A stretch of DNA of 64,000 bases from Scatavimonas merdigallinarum (GCA_018713055.1 DVFW01000018.1:89880-153879), one strand, 5' to 3'. Shown: positions 7,528 to 16,604, counted from the first letter of the stretch. Notes: generated by a model from the letters alone, not told the origin. Translations and numbers: made by a program.

Positions 7528-9900
7528 ATGAATCTTTCAATGAAATGGCTAAACGAATTTACACCTGTAAACATGCCAATCAGGGCCTTTGCAGAAGCAA
7601 TGACCATGAGCGGCTCGAAAGTTGAGGGCTTTGAAACGGAAGGCGCAAAAATAGAGAATGTAGTCGTAGGTAAAATTCTTTCGATTGAAAAACATCCTGA
7701 AGCGGACAAGCTGGTTGTCTGCCAGGTTGACGTTGGAGAAGACGCCCCCTTGCAAATTGTAACAGGCGCGACCAACTTAAAGCAGAACGACCTTGTACCT
7801 GTTGCAAAGGACCATTCTGTGCTGGCGGACGGTACAAAAATAAAAAAAGGCAAGCTGCGCGGCGTTTTAAGCTGCGGCATGCTTTGTTCACTGGGCGAAT
7901 TGGGGCTTACAACGCACGATTTCCCCTATGCCATTGAGGACGGAATTTTTGTCCTGCAGGAGGATTGCAGCATTGGCCAGGATATTAAAAGTGCAATCGG
8001 CCTGGACGATATAAAAGTAGAATTTGAAATTACCTCCAACCGCCCCGACTGCTTTTCCGTCATCGGCCTTGCGCGTGAAGCGGCCGCAACGTTTGACCAG
8101 CCGCTGCAACTGCATACACCTGTTGTCAAGGCCGGTCACGGCGACTGCCGCGATATGCTGCAGGTAAATATTGCAGCTGCCGACCTCTGCTATGTATACA
8201 GCGCAAGGGTTGTAAAAAATGTGCGGGTAAAGCCGTCCCCACGCTGGATGCGCGCACGCCTGCGCGCCATGGGCGTGCGCCCGATCAACAACATAGTGGA
8301 TATTACAAACTATGTTATGCTGGAATACGGCCAGCCAATGCACGCCTTTGACCTGCGCTATATTGAAGGTGGAAAAATTCAGGTGCGCCGGGCAAAAAAC
8401 GGCGAAACCATCACCACGCTTGACGGCGTAGACCGTACACTGACAGACAACAATCTGGTCATTGCCGACGCTTGTAAACCTGTTGCCATTGCCGGTGTAA
8501 TGGGCGGAGAATACAGCGGTATTATGGACGACACGACAACGATCGTGTTTGAATCCGCCACCTTCCTTGGCAGCTCTGTACGGCTTACGGCAAAACAACA
8601 CGGCATGCGCACAGACGCTTCTTCCCGTTACGAAAAGGGACTGGATCCCAACGCCTGCCTGCCCGCCCTGGAGCGCGCCTGCGAACTGGTAGAGCTTCTG
8701 GACGCCGGAGACGTAATGGACGGCGTTGTGGCGGACAGCTGTTTTGAGCCGGCGCAGCGGACCATTGCGTTTGACCCTGCCTGGATCAACCGCTTTCTTG
8801 CAACAGATATTACAAGCGGACAAATGCAAAAAATTCTTGAAAAAACAGGCTGTAAAATAATTGGGGAAAATATTGTCGTCCCGACTTTTCGCCCAGATCT
8901 TGTACACAAAGCAGACATCGCAGAGGAAATTGCAAGGTTTTACGGCTACAATCAAATTGCTTCAACGGCTTTAAGCGGCGGAGCGCAGGGCAAATACAGC
9001 GAAAGGCAGAAGTTTGACATGCGCATTACTGCTTCTATGCTTGCAATGGGGCTTTCGGAGATTATGACCTATTCCTTCATCAGCCCCAAATATTATAATA
9101 AGGTTCTAATGCCGGAAAACCACCCGCTGCGTAATTCTGTTGTAATTTCAAACCCATTGGGGGAAGACAGCAGCATTATGCGTACAACCGCACTGCCCTC
9201 CATGTTGGAAATACTTGCAAAAAATTACAGCAACCGCAATACTGCCGCACATTTGTTTGAACTTGCCAAAGAGTACATCCCTACGGCACCCGACAAACTG
9301 CCGCTGGAAAAAAACACACTGATTGCGGGATTTTACGGAGATTGCGACTTTTTCTCTGCTAAGGGTATTTTGGAAGCGCTGCTTGCAAAACTTGGCGTCT
9401 CCGATTATGATATACAAGCGGCAGACGACAGATTTGGTTATCATCCCGGCAGGTGCGCCGTATTGACAATAAACGGGCAGGAGCTCGGTATAATTGGAGA
9501 AATTCACCCGGAATGCGTCAAAAATTACGGGATTGGAACAAGGGTATATGTGTTTTCTCTGGACGCAGACGTTATGTATGCCCATGCAAATCAGGAAAAG
9601 CACTATACGCCGCTTCCCAAATATCCCGCCGTTACCAGAGACCTTGCCGTTATCTGCGACGAGGGCATTCCTGTTCTTACACTTGAAAAGGCGATTACCG
9701 CCGCTGCCGGAAAACATTTGGATTCTCTTTCTCTATTTGACGTTTACCAGGGGAAACAAATTGAAGCCGGGAAAAAAAGCGTTGCCTTTAATATTGCTTT
9801 AAGAAGCGCCGACAGCACGCTGACAGACGAACAGGCAAGCGTTTTGATGGACAAGATTATAAAAGCGCTTGAAAAATCCGGCGCCGTTTTGAGAGCCTGA
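7528..9900 (+). CDS. pheT: Phenylalanyl-tRNA synthetase beta subunit
   Basis: Full-length (790 aa) beta subunit. In order it has an N-terminal OB-fold tRNA-binding domain (VVGKILSIEKHPEADKL, about 45-150), B3/B4 editing and B5 domains (NNIVDITNYVMLEYGQPMHA; TDASSRYEKGLD), the catalytic-like core (about 470-690), and a C-terminal anticodon-binding FDX-ACB domain beginning KHYTPLPKYPAVTRDLAVI. Its Shine-Dalgarno is AAAGGGTGG. It forms a two-gene operon with pheS under the T-box. No clear terminator follows. Confidence 0.97.
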   Translation: MNLSMKWLNEFTPVNMPIRAFAEAMTMSGSKVEGFETEGAKIENVVVGKILSIEKHPEADKLVVCQVDVGEDAPLQIVTGATNLKQNDLVPVAKDHSVLADGTKIKKGKLRGVLSCGMLCSLGELGLTTHDFPYAIEDGIFVLQEDCSIGQDIKSAIGLDDIKVEFEITSNRPDCFSVIGLAREAAATFDQPLQLHTPVVKAGHGDCRDMLQVNIAAADLCYVYSARVVKNVRVKPSPRWMRARLRAMGVRPINNIVDITNYVMLEYGQPMHAFDLRYIEGGKIQVRRAKNGETITTLDGVDRTLTDNNLVIADACKPVAIAGVMGGEYSGIMDDTTTIVFESATFLGSSVRLTAKQHGMRTDASSRYEKGLDPNACLPALERACELVELLDAGDVMDGVVADSCFEPAQRTIAFDPAWINRFLATDITSGQMQKILEKTGCKIIGENIVVPTFRPDLVHKADIAEEIARFYGYNQIASTALSGGAQGKYSERQKFDMRITASMLAMGLSEIMTYSFISPKYYNKVLMPENHPLRNSVVISNPLGEDSSIMRTTALPSMLEILAKNYSNRNTAAHLFELAKEYIPTAPDKLPLEKNTLIAGFYGDCDFFSAKGILEALLAKLGVSDYDIQAADDRFGYHPGRCAVLTINGQELGIIGEIHPECVKNYGIGTRVYVFSLDADVMYAHANQEKHYTPLPKYPAVTRDLAVICDEGIPVLTLEKAITAAAGKHLDSLSLFDVYQGKQIEAGKKSVAFNIALRSADSTLTDEQASVLMDKIIKALEKSGAVLRA

Positions 9901-9933
9901 TTTTTCCCCGGTATAAAAGTTCACAATTTGTTA

Positions 9934-9962
9934 TTGAACTTAAATTTACCGCGTAGTATAAT
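9934..9962 (+). promoter_or_regulatory. Sigma-A promoter for ireB-like gene
   Basis: TTGAAC (9934-9939), a 17-base spacer and TATAAT (9957-9962), 21 bases before the start codon. Confidence 0.75.
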
Positions 9963-9983
9963 GGCTACAGTGGAGGTGGAAGC

Positions 9984-10229
9984 ATGTTTGACAAGACGAT
10001 GGTTTTTTCACTGGGTGGCGACAAGGACGACGAAATAAAAAAAGCGCTGGTCACTGTTTATGACGCGCTCAAGCAAAAGGGGTATAACCCCGTCAACCAA
10101 ATTGTTGGCTACATTCTTTCCGAAGATCCCACATATATTACAACCCATAACAACGCACGTAATATTATCAGTAAAATTGACCGGGACGATCTTTTGGAAA
10201 CGCTTGTAAAGTCCTTTTTAAACAAATAA
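9984..10229 (+). CDS. IreB family regulatory phosphoprotein (UPF0297)
   Basis: 81 residues matching the IreB/YrzL family over the whole length, including the MVFSLGGDKDDEIKKALVTVYDALKQKGYNP-type N-terminus and the DPTYITTHNNAR segment. In Enterococcus, IreB is a substrate of the Ser/Thr kinase IreK and affects cephalosporin resistance. In many Firmicutes the gene sits beside ruvX; here ruvX is 30 kb away. It is monocistronic, with its own promoter and terminator. Confidence 0.9.
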   Translation: MFDKTMVFSLGGDKDDEIKKALVTVYDALKQKGYNPVNQIVGYILSEDPTYITTHNNARNIISKIDRDDLLETLVKSFLNK

Positions 10230-10244
10230 ACAAAACAAGAAGTT

Positions 10245-10283
10245 TGCCCGCCGCACAATGGATGCGGCGGGCATTTATTTTTT
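10245..10283 (+). terminator. Terminator after ireB-like gene
   Basis: Stem GCCCGCCGCA/TGCGGCGGGC (10245-10254, 10263-10272) followed by a T-rich tract. Confidence 0.85.
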
Positions 10284-10391
10284 CCCATCTTTACAGACAC
10301 GCTTCTTAGCGCAGGCATGAGAAATGCTTTTCAGGATACGCGCACCTGTATGGCGCGCGCGCATATTCTGGATATAAAAGGAGCTGATAGA

Positions 10392-10886
10392 ATGCTTTGG
10401 GAAAATACAACAAAAAATTACGCGCGGAAAATGGAAAAACGGAAGCCGGAGGCTTTTGCACAGATAAAGGGCGGCCCTCATAACCCAAAAATTGACGGAA
10501 CCGTCGCTTTTTATAAAACGTTGCGTGGTGTTTTGGTCATAGCAGACATTGCCGGACTACCGACAGACACCGCAGAATGCGCCGAAAATATTTTTGCCAT
10601 GCACATCCACCAGGGCGGCAGCTGCACCGGAAATGCACAGGACCCGTTTGCAGATACAAAATCCCATTATAATCCGAAAAACTGCCCGCACCCTGCCCAT
10701 GCTGGCGACCTCCCGCCTCTTTTTGCTAATAATGGAAGCGCATGGTGCGCATTTGTTACAAACCGCTTTCGGATCCGGGATATTCTTGGTCATACGGTCG
10801 TTATTCACAGCAAAGCCGACGATTTTAAAACGCAGCCGTCCGGGGATTCCGGCGATAAACTGGCCTGCGGCGTTATTCAGCGCTAA
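10392..10886 (+). CDS. Cu/Zn superoxide dismutase-like protein, no signal peptide
   Basis: 164 residues with a Cu/Zn-SOD fold signature. All seven metal ligands can be aligned: H71 and H73 in HIHQGGSC, bridging H92 in SHYNP, H100, H103 and D106 in CPHPAHAGDLP, and H139 in VVIHSKADDF. The disulfide cysteines align as C78 and C159 (LACGVI). The position of the catalytic arginine (human R143) is a lysine (K156, in SGDKLACG). The start at 10392 follows AAAGGAG and leaves no signal peptide or lipobox, so a cytoplasmic location is predicted, unlike most bacterial SodC proteins. Activity with lysine is uncertain. It is flanked by terminators, hence monocistronic. Confidence 0.85.
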   Translation: MLWENTTKNYARKMEKRKPEAFAQIKGGPHNPKIDGTVAFYKTLRGVLVIADIAGLPTDTAECAENIFAMHIHQGGSCTGNAQDPFADTKSHYNPKNCPHPAHAGDLPPLFANNGSAWCAFVTNRFRIRDILGHTVVIHSKADDFKTQPSGDSGDKLACGVIQR

Positions 10887-10904
10887 AAGCAAAATGCATG
10901 CTCT

Positions 10905-10943
10905 AAAAAGCAGGAGGAACCGTCTATCCTCCTGCTTTTTTTC
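10905..10943 (+). terminator. Bidirectional terminator after the SOD-like gene
   Basis: Stem AAAGCAGGAGGA/TCCTCCTGCTTT (within 10905-10942) with T runs on both strands, so it also serves the minus-strand gene ending at 10985. A second small hairpin, CCCGGCA/TGCCGGG, lies at 10950-10966. Confidence 0.85.
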
Positions 10944-10984
10944 ATGCGGCCCGGCAGTCTGCCGGGTTTTGTATGTAGCCGTTT

Positions 10985-11503
10985 TTATTTTCCGTGTTTT
11001 CTTCTGTGCGTACTGGCAAGTATGCCAACGGTGATCAATGCGCCCAACACAATTACGACCCACATGAATATGCCCATTACCACATATTGCGTTGTAGTCG
11101 TATTGTTATTTTCCTTCTCGGGAATGGTTACATCCTCTGTAGGAATCGTCTGTGTCGGCAGCTGAAAAATATCCAGCCAAGACTGGCTCTCCTGCGGGTG
11201 CGTTTCCTCCTGTGAAACAGGCGGGTCGGTTTCCTGATAAGAAACGTCAGGCGGTTGGGTTTCCTGCGGCCGGGTTTGAGGCGGCTGGGTAGGCTCGGGC
11301 TGGGTAGGTTCCGGTTCGGAGCCCGGCTGGACGGGCTGTGACTCTACAGGTTCTGTGGACGATACTGAAGGCGGCTGCGTTTCCGGCGTATAGGCGCTAC
11401 TGGGGGCGGTTTCATCCTCCGGCAATGCCAGCACGGTTGTGTGCGCCGCCATAAGCAGTAATGCCGCCGTTAAAAACAGCAATACTGTTTTTTTGCACTT
11501 CAT
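10985..11503 (-). CDS. Secreted Pro/Thr/Glu-rich membrane-anchored protein, unknown function
   Basis: 172 residues. The N-terminal signal peptide is KCKKTVLLFLTAALLLMAAHTTVLA. It is followed by about 100 residues rich in Pro, Thr, Glu and Gln, with short repeats such as EPTQPEPTQPPQ. There is one C-terminal membrane helix (YVVMGIFMWVVIVLGALITVGILA) and a basic tail RRKHGK, which gives a type I topology with an extended extracellular stalk. No globular domain is seen. It lies downstream of spoIIP but is separated by 92 bases. AAAGGAACG precedes the start. The role is unknown. Confidence 0.6.
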   Translation of the reverse strand: MKCKKTVLLFLTAALLLMAAHTTVLALPEDETAPSSAYTPETQPPSVSSTEPVESQPVQPGSEPEPTQPEPTQPPQTRPQETQPPDVSYQETDPPVSQEETHPQESQSWLDIFQLPTQTIPTEDVTIPEKENNNTTTTQYVVMGIFMWVVIVLGALITVGILASTHRRKHGK

Positions 11504-11595
11504 GTTTTATTTCGTTCCTTTCAAAAAGGCTTTTTTAAATTATACCCACTTCACAACCTTTTTGTCTATAGCATTTTAAAATAATTCCACCTGTA

Positions 11596-12696
11596 TTAAG
11601 CCGACTTTAAAACCTGGGCCAGAACCTCCCCCAAAAGCTCCCCGGAATATACGGCTTCATCCAGAGTATTGACGTCCGTTCCAACTTCTATCAGCAGCGA
11701 TCCAGTATTTATGGACATATTATAAGCAAAGTCCCCAAAATAAAGCGGCCGCGTCATACCCGGATACAGTGTTTCCGCCGTCTGCTGCAAACGCAGGGCA
11801 AAGCGCAAATTATATTCCCAGTGAGAAAATCCATACGCGCCTGTAGGGTCGTAACCACTCATGATCATAATCTGCGCGGCCTTTTTTCCGTTTGCAACAA
11901 ACGTCGGCTTGATTTTACCGCTTTCTCCACCATATCCAATTGCGTCCCGGTGCAGATCAATTACCACTTTAATCGTCGGATATTCTTCCAGATAGCTGTA
12001 TATAGTTTCGGCGCTTCGGTCGTACGAACCGTTGTAGCTGGGGTCGTCGTGGTGCGTGGTCGAATGCAGCGCACCAATTCCGTGCGCGTTAAGCGTATCA
12101 ACAATTGCGGCTCCAACACGTGTAACGTTATAGTTATCGTCTGTATCTCTGCCGTTGTAATTTTCGTAGTAATAACCAAGGTCTTCCTGCATATAGGCCT
12201 CCCCTGTATGCGTATGTACGACGAGCACCTGCGGCTTTGCCGTGTTTTCCATTTCAAACCCAAGCGGAAGCTGCAGTTGTTGCCCTACGTTGATTACATA
12301 ATCTGTTGTATTGCGGATTGAAAAGTTATCATATTCTACACCGGAAGCTCCATACTGGCTTTCAATAACGGGAAAAGTCCTTTCCCCTTCGTGCCCGTCG
12401 CTGTCTTTTTTTCTGGGGACAGTTTCCTCTTTTTCGCTATTTCCCGTACTTTCGGTTTTGCGTGCCTGGTCTGCGTCTGCAATTGTGCTTACAACGGGCG
12501 CTGTTGGATTTTCTTGCTGTTTTACGGTGCCGTCCGGCATGGTAAGACCTGCGGCCATTAACTGCAGACGAGTGGTTTCTCCACCTAAAGCAGAGGGAAG
12601 TCTTGCCCCCACACAAACAGCGGACAACACCGCAATTGCAAGCGAAAGTACCACCGCGGTTCCATTTACCAGTTTTTTTCTTTTTTGCGTCTGCAT
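11596..12696 (-). CDS. spoIIP: Stage II sporulation protein P (SpoIIP), peptidoglycan hydrolase
   Basis: SpoIIP is the amidase/endopeptidase of the SpoIIDMP engulfment complex, which thins septal peptidoglycan and drives migration of the mother-cell membrane. There is an N-terminal membrane anchor (NGTAVVLSLAIAVLSAVCVG), a variable charged region to about residue 130, then the conserved domain: QVLVVHTHTGEAY, DSYDR-type SYDRSAETIYSYLEEYP, and VVIDLHRDAIG, with candidate metal-ligand His/Glu residues. The start at 12696 follows a GGGGGAAAAGG element; upstream ATGs lack one. It follows gpr by 69 bases, the conserved gpr-spoIIP pair of Bacillus and Clostridia. Confidence 0.93.
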   Translation of the reverse strand: MQTQKRKKLVNGTAVVLSLAIAVLSAVCVGARLPSALGGETTRLQLMAAGLTMPDGTVKQQENPTAPVVSTIADADQARKTESTGNSEKEETVPRKKDSDGHEGERTFPVIESQYGASGVEYDNFSIRNTTDYVINVGQQLQLPLGFEMENTAKPQVLVVHTHTGEAYMQEDLGYYYENYNGRDTDDNYNVTRVGAAIVDTLNAHGIGALHSTTHHDDPSYNGSYDRSAETIYSYLEEYPTIKVVIDLHRDAIGYGGESGKIKPTFVANGKKAAQIMIMSGYDPTGAYGFSHWEYNLRFALRLQQTAETLYPGMTRPLYFGDFAYNMSINTGSLLIEVGTDVNTLDEAVYSGELLGEVLAQVLKSA

Positions 12697-12765
12697 ACCT
12701 TTTCCCCCGCCCATACAGCATTGCTCTAACTTATAGGTATGCATACCGATTTTGTTTTATGCGCT

Positions 12766-13653
12766 CTATCCTACAAGGGAAAGCAGGTCGGGAAGTGTAA
12801 AATCCGGATGCAGTGCGCAGTTGACCGCCATACTGATCAGTTTTGCCCCCCGCTCAATCAGCAGGTCGATTTCCCGCGGGGTCACAACCATTGTCTGTCC
12901 GTTTGGGGAAACTGTGCGGCGCACAGCGCTCTGCGCTTTTGCACTGCTGTCCAGTAAAAGATCGGATGCAAGCGTTACTGCATCCACCACGGTGGGAACG
13001 CCAATTGCTATAACAGGGACGCCCATTGTTTTTTGGTTGATTTTCAGTCGGTGGTTCCCCACCCCGGCTCCCGGGGATATCCCTGTATCTGAAATCTGCA
13101 TAGTGCAGCCAAGGCGTTCCAACCTTCTGGAGGCCAGCGCGTCAATGGCAATTACTGCGCTCGGCCTGATTTTCTGCGCCACGCTGAAAATAAGCTCGCC
13201 GGTTTCTATGCCTGTCTGGCCCAAAACACCGGGAGCTAACACTGCAACGGGCCGTAAAGCGTCAAGTCCTGTGCTCCGGGCAAGTTCTCCCGTTATATGC
13301 CTGGTTGCCAGAACCTGCGCACCGGCTTTTGGGCCAAGCGCATCCGGCGTAATATTCAGGTTTCCAAGCCCGGTTACAAGCACCAGCCCTTTTTCCGGTA
13401 AAAGGGAGCGGATTTCCTCTGCAATAATCAGCAGGCGCTGATCTGTTTCCCGGAAGTCGTCTGTCAACGGTGGCAGCTCTATTGTGATGTATGTGCCTGT
13501 TTCTTTCTGCATTTTCCTTGCTGCTTCTTCTTGTGTAATGCGCATTCTTGTTACGGTCATATTTTGGTACTTTTGCGTGCCATACTGCACACCCTGCATT
13601 TTTCCGCCTGCTATTTCCTTTGCTTCAAGTGCAAGATCCGTTCTTACCTGCAT
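12766..13653 (-). CDS. gpr: GPR germination endopeptidase
   Basis: GPR (peptidase family A25) degrades small acid-soluble spore proteins during germination. 295 residues with the N-terminal RTDLALEAKE autoprocessing region, a conserved VLVTGLGNLNITPDALGPK segment, LAPGVLGQTGIETGE, VIAIDALASRRLERLGCTMQ, DTGISPGAGVGNHR and VIAIGVPTVVDA. The start has AAAGGAG 7 bases upstream. It is the first gene of the gpr-spoIIP unit. Sigma-F/G control is expected from the family, but I could not identify a convincing sigma-G promoter by eye. Confidence 0.95.
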   Translation of the reverse strand: MQVRTDLALEAKEIAGGKMQGVQYGTQKYQNMTVTRMRITQEEAARKMQKETGTYITIELPPLTDDFRETDQRLLIIAEEIRSLLPEKGLVLVTGLGNLNITPDALGPKAGAQVLATRHITGELARSTGLDALRPVAVLAPGVLGQTGIETGELIFSVAQKIRPSAVIAIDALASRRLERLGCTMQISDTGISPGAGVGNHRLKINQKTMGVPVIAIGVPTVVDAVTLASDLLLDSSAKAQSAVRRTVSPNGQTMVVTPREIDLLIERGAKLISMAVNCALHPDFTLPDLLSLVG

Positions 13654-13801
13654 ATTTTTCTCCTTTTTCTTTCCGGGTTTTCCACAGCCTATTTACTTTT
13701 CCATTTTATACTGATACAATATAGCATATCCACAGGCAAAAAGATTATGAAACCGCACTTTTTACAAATATACTGTCTACTATAAAATCAGCGAGGTCAT
13801 T

Positions 13802-15544
13802 ATGAAAAGAAAAAAACGCCTTACGGCCGCTCTATGTCTTTGTACTGCATTTTTTATCTTTGCATCTGCTTTCCCCGCCGGCGCTGTTGAAAACAAAAAA
13901 TTCACGGCAGACGGCAACAACAAGTATTCTATAGCAAGCCCTTCTTATACGGAAGAATATGCAAGCTATCTGCAAAACGGGAGCAAGGATTTGCTTGTTC
14001 CGCAAATGTATAAAAGCACCGGCACGGTGCTTAAACGCAATGGTATTGCGCTGCCTGCTTCCTACAGTTCGGCAGATTTTGGGTATGTAACACCCGTAAA
14101 AGACCAGGGAAACCTGAACACTTGCTGGGTTTTCGGCGCTATATCCGGCCTTGAAACCTATCTTATAAAAAACGAATTTGGCAGCTTTGACCTTTCAGAG
14201 GAACATGCAAACCACTGGGCAACTACGCGCACAAACGGAACCGGCTGGCAACGTACATATACAGACGGCGGTTATTCCCAGATGATGCCGGGCTATTTTA
14301 CATCATGGAGTGGACCACGTTTGGAAAGCGACATTCCATATAGAAGCGGTGATACGCTAAGTTTTGAGGAAATTGACCAAAAAGGCGTTACCACCATTGG
14401 TGTAACAGATCTGATGTTTTTGGAAAACGACCCCGACTCCATCAAACAAGCCATTTATACATACGGCAGCGTTACGGCAGGCTGCAGCACGCTGAAAAAG
14501 TATTTTAACAAACAGAAAACGGCATTTTACTGTCCTGACGATTTTCCGGGCAGCGCGAACACAGGCGGGCACGTCGTATCTGTCATCGGGTGGAACGACC
14601 AATATGAAAAAGAAAACTTTAACCCGCTTTACAGGCCACAAAAAGACGGCGCCTGGCTGGTAAAAAACAGTTGGGGTGCGCAAAGCAACGTAGAAGGCTT
14701 TTACTGGATTTCCTATGAAGACAAATATATTTTTAACAAGCGCTACGGAAAAAATTACGCAATTGTTCGGGCGGACCTGGTAAAAGAAAACCAGAAAATA
14801 TACCAAAACGAAATTTACGGTGCAACGTATGATATGGCTGTTTATGAAAATGCAAACACGGGGAAAGAGTATCTTACGCAAATGACCTATGCAAACGTAT
14901 TTGATTTTTCTGACGCCTACCAGTCTATAGAACAGGTTATATTTGAAAGCGAGGCTGCAGGAGCCGCTTATACTGTGTACTATATTCCCTGCGAAGGCGG
15001 CGTGCCGGTACAGGACCAGGCCCGGTGGCGTCTGCTTGCAAACGGGCGAGTTCCTTACAGTGGCTATGTGAGCGCAGAAACTTCCGGCTTTATTGTACCG
15101 GAGGGAAAAGGTGCTCTGGGTGTTCGGATTAACGCCGCGGGTACGGACACGCACGCCTCTCTTGGTGTGGGAGAATGGCTGAAAAACACTACTGTAAACA
15201 AAATGACTTTTTTGCCCGATGTACACAAGGGCGACTGTTACCTGTTTTTAGACGGAACTTTTCTGGAACTTACCGACGTTTACCGAACTCTGTTCAATAA
15301 CGATGAAATTGGCGGAACGCTCGTGATCAAAGCAATTGCATCAAAGAGCCCTTTCCTCAGGGGCGATGTGGACGGTAACGGATATATAAATATTTCTGAC
15401 GTGTTGCTTATGCAAAAACACCTGGCAAAATTTCTTGTGCTGGACGAAGCACAGATTAAAACCACCGCAGATTTAAACGGCGATTGCCTGCTCACAATAG
15501 AAGATGTTTTGCTGCTGCAAAATATACTTGCAAAGAAAAACTGA
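13802..15544 (+). CDS. Secreted papain-like (C1 family) cysteine peptidase with C-terminal dockerin
   Basis: 580 residues. A signal peptide (LTAALCLCTAFFIFASAFPAGA) precedes a C1 peptidase domain at about 85-330. It contains the catalytic Cys108 in QGNLNTCWVFGA, His257 in TGGHVVSVIGW and Asn289 in LVKNSWG; the oxyanion Gln102 is in KDQGN. Residues about 330-510 form a beta-rich domain like the lectin-like region often found after bacterial C1 peptidases. A type I dockerin occupies about 519-578, with two Ca2+ loops, DVDGNGYINISD and DLNGDCLLTIED. Dockerins bind cohesins on scaffoldins, so the enzyme may be part of an extracellular complex; no cohesin is in this window. GAGGT precedes the start by about 5 bases. 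Confidence 0.9.
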   Translation: MKRKKRLTAALCLCTAFFIFASAFPAGAVENKKFTADGNNKYSIASPSYTEEYASYLQNGSKDLLVPQMYKSTGTVLKRNGIALPASYSSADFGYVTPVKDQGNLNTCWVFGAISGLETYLIKNEFGSFDLSEEHANHWATTRTNGTGWQRTYTDGGYSQMMPGYFTSWSGPRLESDIPYRSGDTLSFEEIDQKGVTTIGVTDLMFLENDPDSIKQAIYTYGSVTAGCSTLKKYFNKQKTAFYCPDDFPGSANTGGHVVSVIGWNDQYEKENFNPLYRPQKDGAWLVKNSWGAQSNVEGFYWISYEDKYIFNKRYGKNYAIVRADLVKENQKIYQNEIYGATYDMAVYENANTGKEYLTQMTYANVFDFSDAYQSIEQVIFESEAAGAAYTVYYIPCEGGVPVQDQARWRLLANGRVPYSGYVSAETSGFIVPEGKGALGVRINAAGTDTHASLGVGEWLKNTTVNKMTFLPDVHKGDCYLFLDGTFLELTDVYRTLFNNDEIGGTLVIKAIASKSPFLRGDVDGNGYINISDVLLMQKHLAKFLVLDEAQIKTTADLNGDCLLTIEDVLLLQNILAKKN

Positions 15545-15566
15545 GCAAGGCTTTTTTCTAAAACAA

Positions 15567-15598
15567 ACCGCCCTGTACCAAAGTTTGTACAGGGCGGT
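15567..15598. terminator. Hairpin between the two convergent dockerin genes
   Basis: The perfect stem ACCGCCCTGTAC/GTACAGGGCGGT is flanked by moderately T-rich sequence on both strands. Confidence 0.7.
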
Positions 15599-15620
15599 CA
15601 TTATTGTTGTTAAATGGTTG

Positions 15621-16604
15621 TTAAAGGTTAGCAAGATAGCCTCCAATATATTTTTGAATCATCACCGTATCGGTTGTGGCACAATTCCCATCCCCGGTTA
15701 CATCTGCCAGCAGCATTTGTGTTGCGGTTAAAGTTGCTTTTTTGGCAATATAGTTTTGGAAAAGAATCACGTCTGAAATTTCAACTTTACCATTTTGGTT
15801 TAAGTCGCCCATTACGCCAAGCTTACTGGCATAATCCAGAACACACCAGCCTGTTTGGGAACGGTAAGTTGTTTTTCCCCAGGTATAGCCGCCCGAAGTT
15901 TTCGTTTCTATAATTTTAATGTTTGTACCATATGGAATTACACCAAGGCTCTGATAGCTTGTCCCTGCATTGCTTCTGAAATTTACACCGTTATCCGACG
16001 TAATTTTCCACAACTGCGTTGCCATTTTCCGGGTCGGCTCTTCAGCTTGTCCGCCTGAACTGCTGTTTGAAAAATCGCCAATATAAATATACCCCAGAAA
16101 ACGATACCCGGGATACCCCATATGGGAATCATCCGTACTGATCGTCTCTGTAAAAAACATTGTGCTATTATATGCAGATTCGGAAAACGTTACATTTTTA
16201 CCGGATACTTTTTCAACGACCGCCACATGTCCATAGTTGGAATCGTAATTATCCCAACAGGCAATTGCCCCAAGCTTTGGCGTTTGCCCGTAATCATAAA
16301 AACCATTTGCTATATTATAGGTCCACCACTCGCCTGCATTATAAGGGCAAAGGTCAGGGCGCGTTCCAAGAATTTCGTAGGCCCTTCCGTATGCATACGC
16401 CGTGCAGTTAGGCATACCGTAGCCATATTTATAAAACAAATTGTAATCGGCGTCGAAATAATACTTATTTGTTTTCGCAGGCTCCGTCAACCGGGGTGTA
16501 AACGACGCGCCAGACGCTGCGCCGGCAGACGAAACACAGAAAAACAGCGATGACAGAAAAACCATTGCCGCAACATAAAGCGAAAGAATCCGTTTTATTC
16601 TCAT
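15621..16604 (-). CDS. Secreted CHAP-domain peptidoglycan hydrolase with SH3b and dockerin
   Basis: 327 residues. It has a signal peptide (IKRILSLYVAAMVFLSSLFFCVSSAGA) and a CHAP domain at about 40-170 with catalytic Cys67 in MPNCTAYAYGRAYE and the His of NYGHVAVVEKV. An SH3b cell-wall-binding domain follows at about 200-265 (DNGVNFRSNAGTSYQSLGVIPYG). The C-terminal type I dockerin has Ca2+ loops DLNQNGKVEISD and DVTGDGNCATTD. CHAP enzymes are amidases or endopeptidases of peptidoglycan. The start is the seventh codon of the longest frame, because a GGTGG-like element precedes it. The downstream gene across the hairpin also bears a dockerin, so the two form a convergent pair. Confidence 0.88.
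   Translation of the reverse strand: MRIKRILSLYVAAMVFLSSLFFCVSSAGAASGASFTPRLTEPAKTNKYYFDADYNLFYKYGYGMPNCTAYAYGRAYEILGTRPDLCPYNAGEWWTYNIANGFYDYGQTPKLGAIACWDNYDSNYGHVAVVEKVSGKNVTFSESAYNSTMFFTETISTDDSHMGYPGYRFLGYIYIGDFSNSSSGGQAEEPTRKMATQLWKITSDNGVNFRSNAGTSYQSLGVIPYGTNIKIIETKTSGGYTWGKTTYRSQTGWCVLDYASKLGVMGDLNQNGKVEISDVILFQNYIAKKATLTATQMLLADVTGDGNCATTDTVMIQKYIGGYLANL

Noticed and set aside
7888..8955. 355-residue open frame on the minus strand inside pheT
   Set aside because: It is the antisense shadow of a fully conserved pheT; it has no recognisable domain or Shine-Dalgarno.
10549..11034. Open frames overlapping the SOD-like gene and its terminator
   Set aside because: They run through a strong terminator hairpin and show no protein-like motifs.
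13654..13735. Sigma-G promoter for gpr
   Set aside because: Expected from the family, but no good match to the -35/-10 pattern at the right spacing could be found.
15601..15628. Two TTGTTAA elements resembling Rex half-sites
   Set aside because: They are direct repeats, not the inverted TTGTTAA/TTAACAA pair, and lie at the 3' end of a gene.
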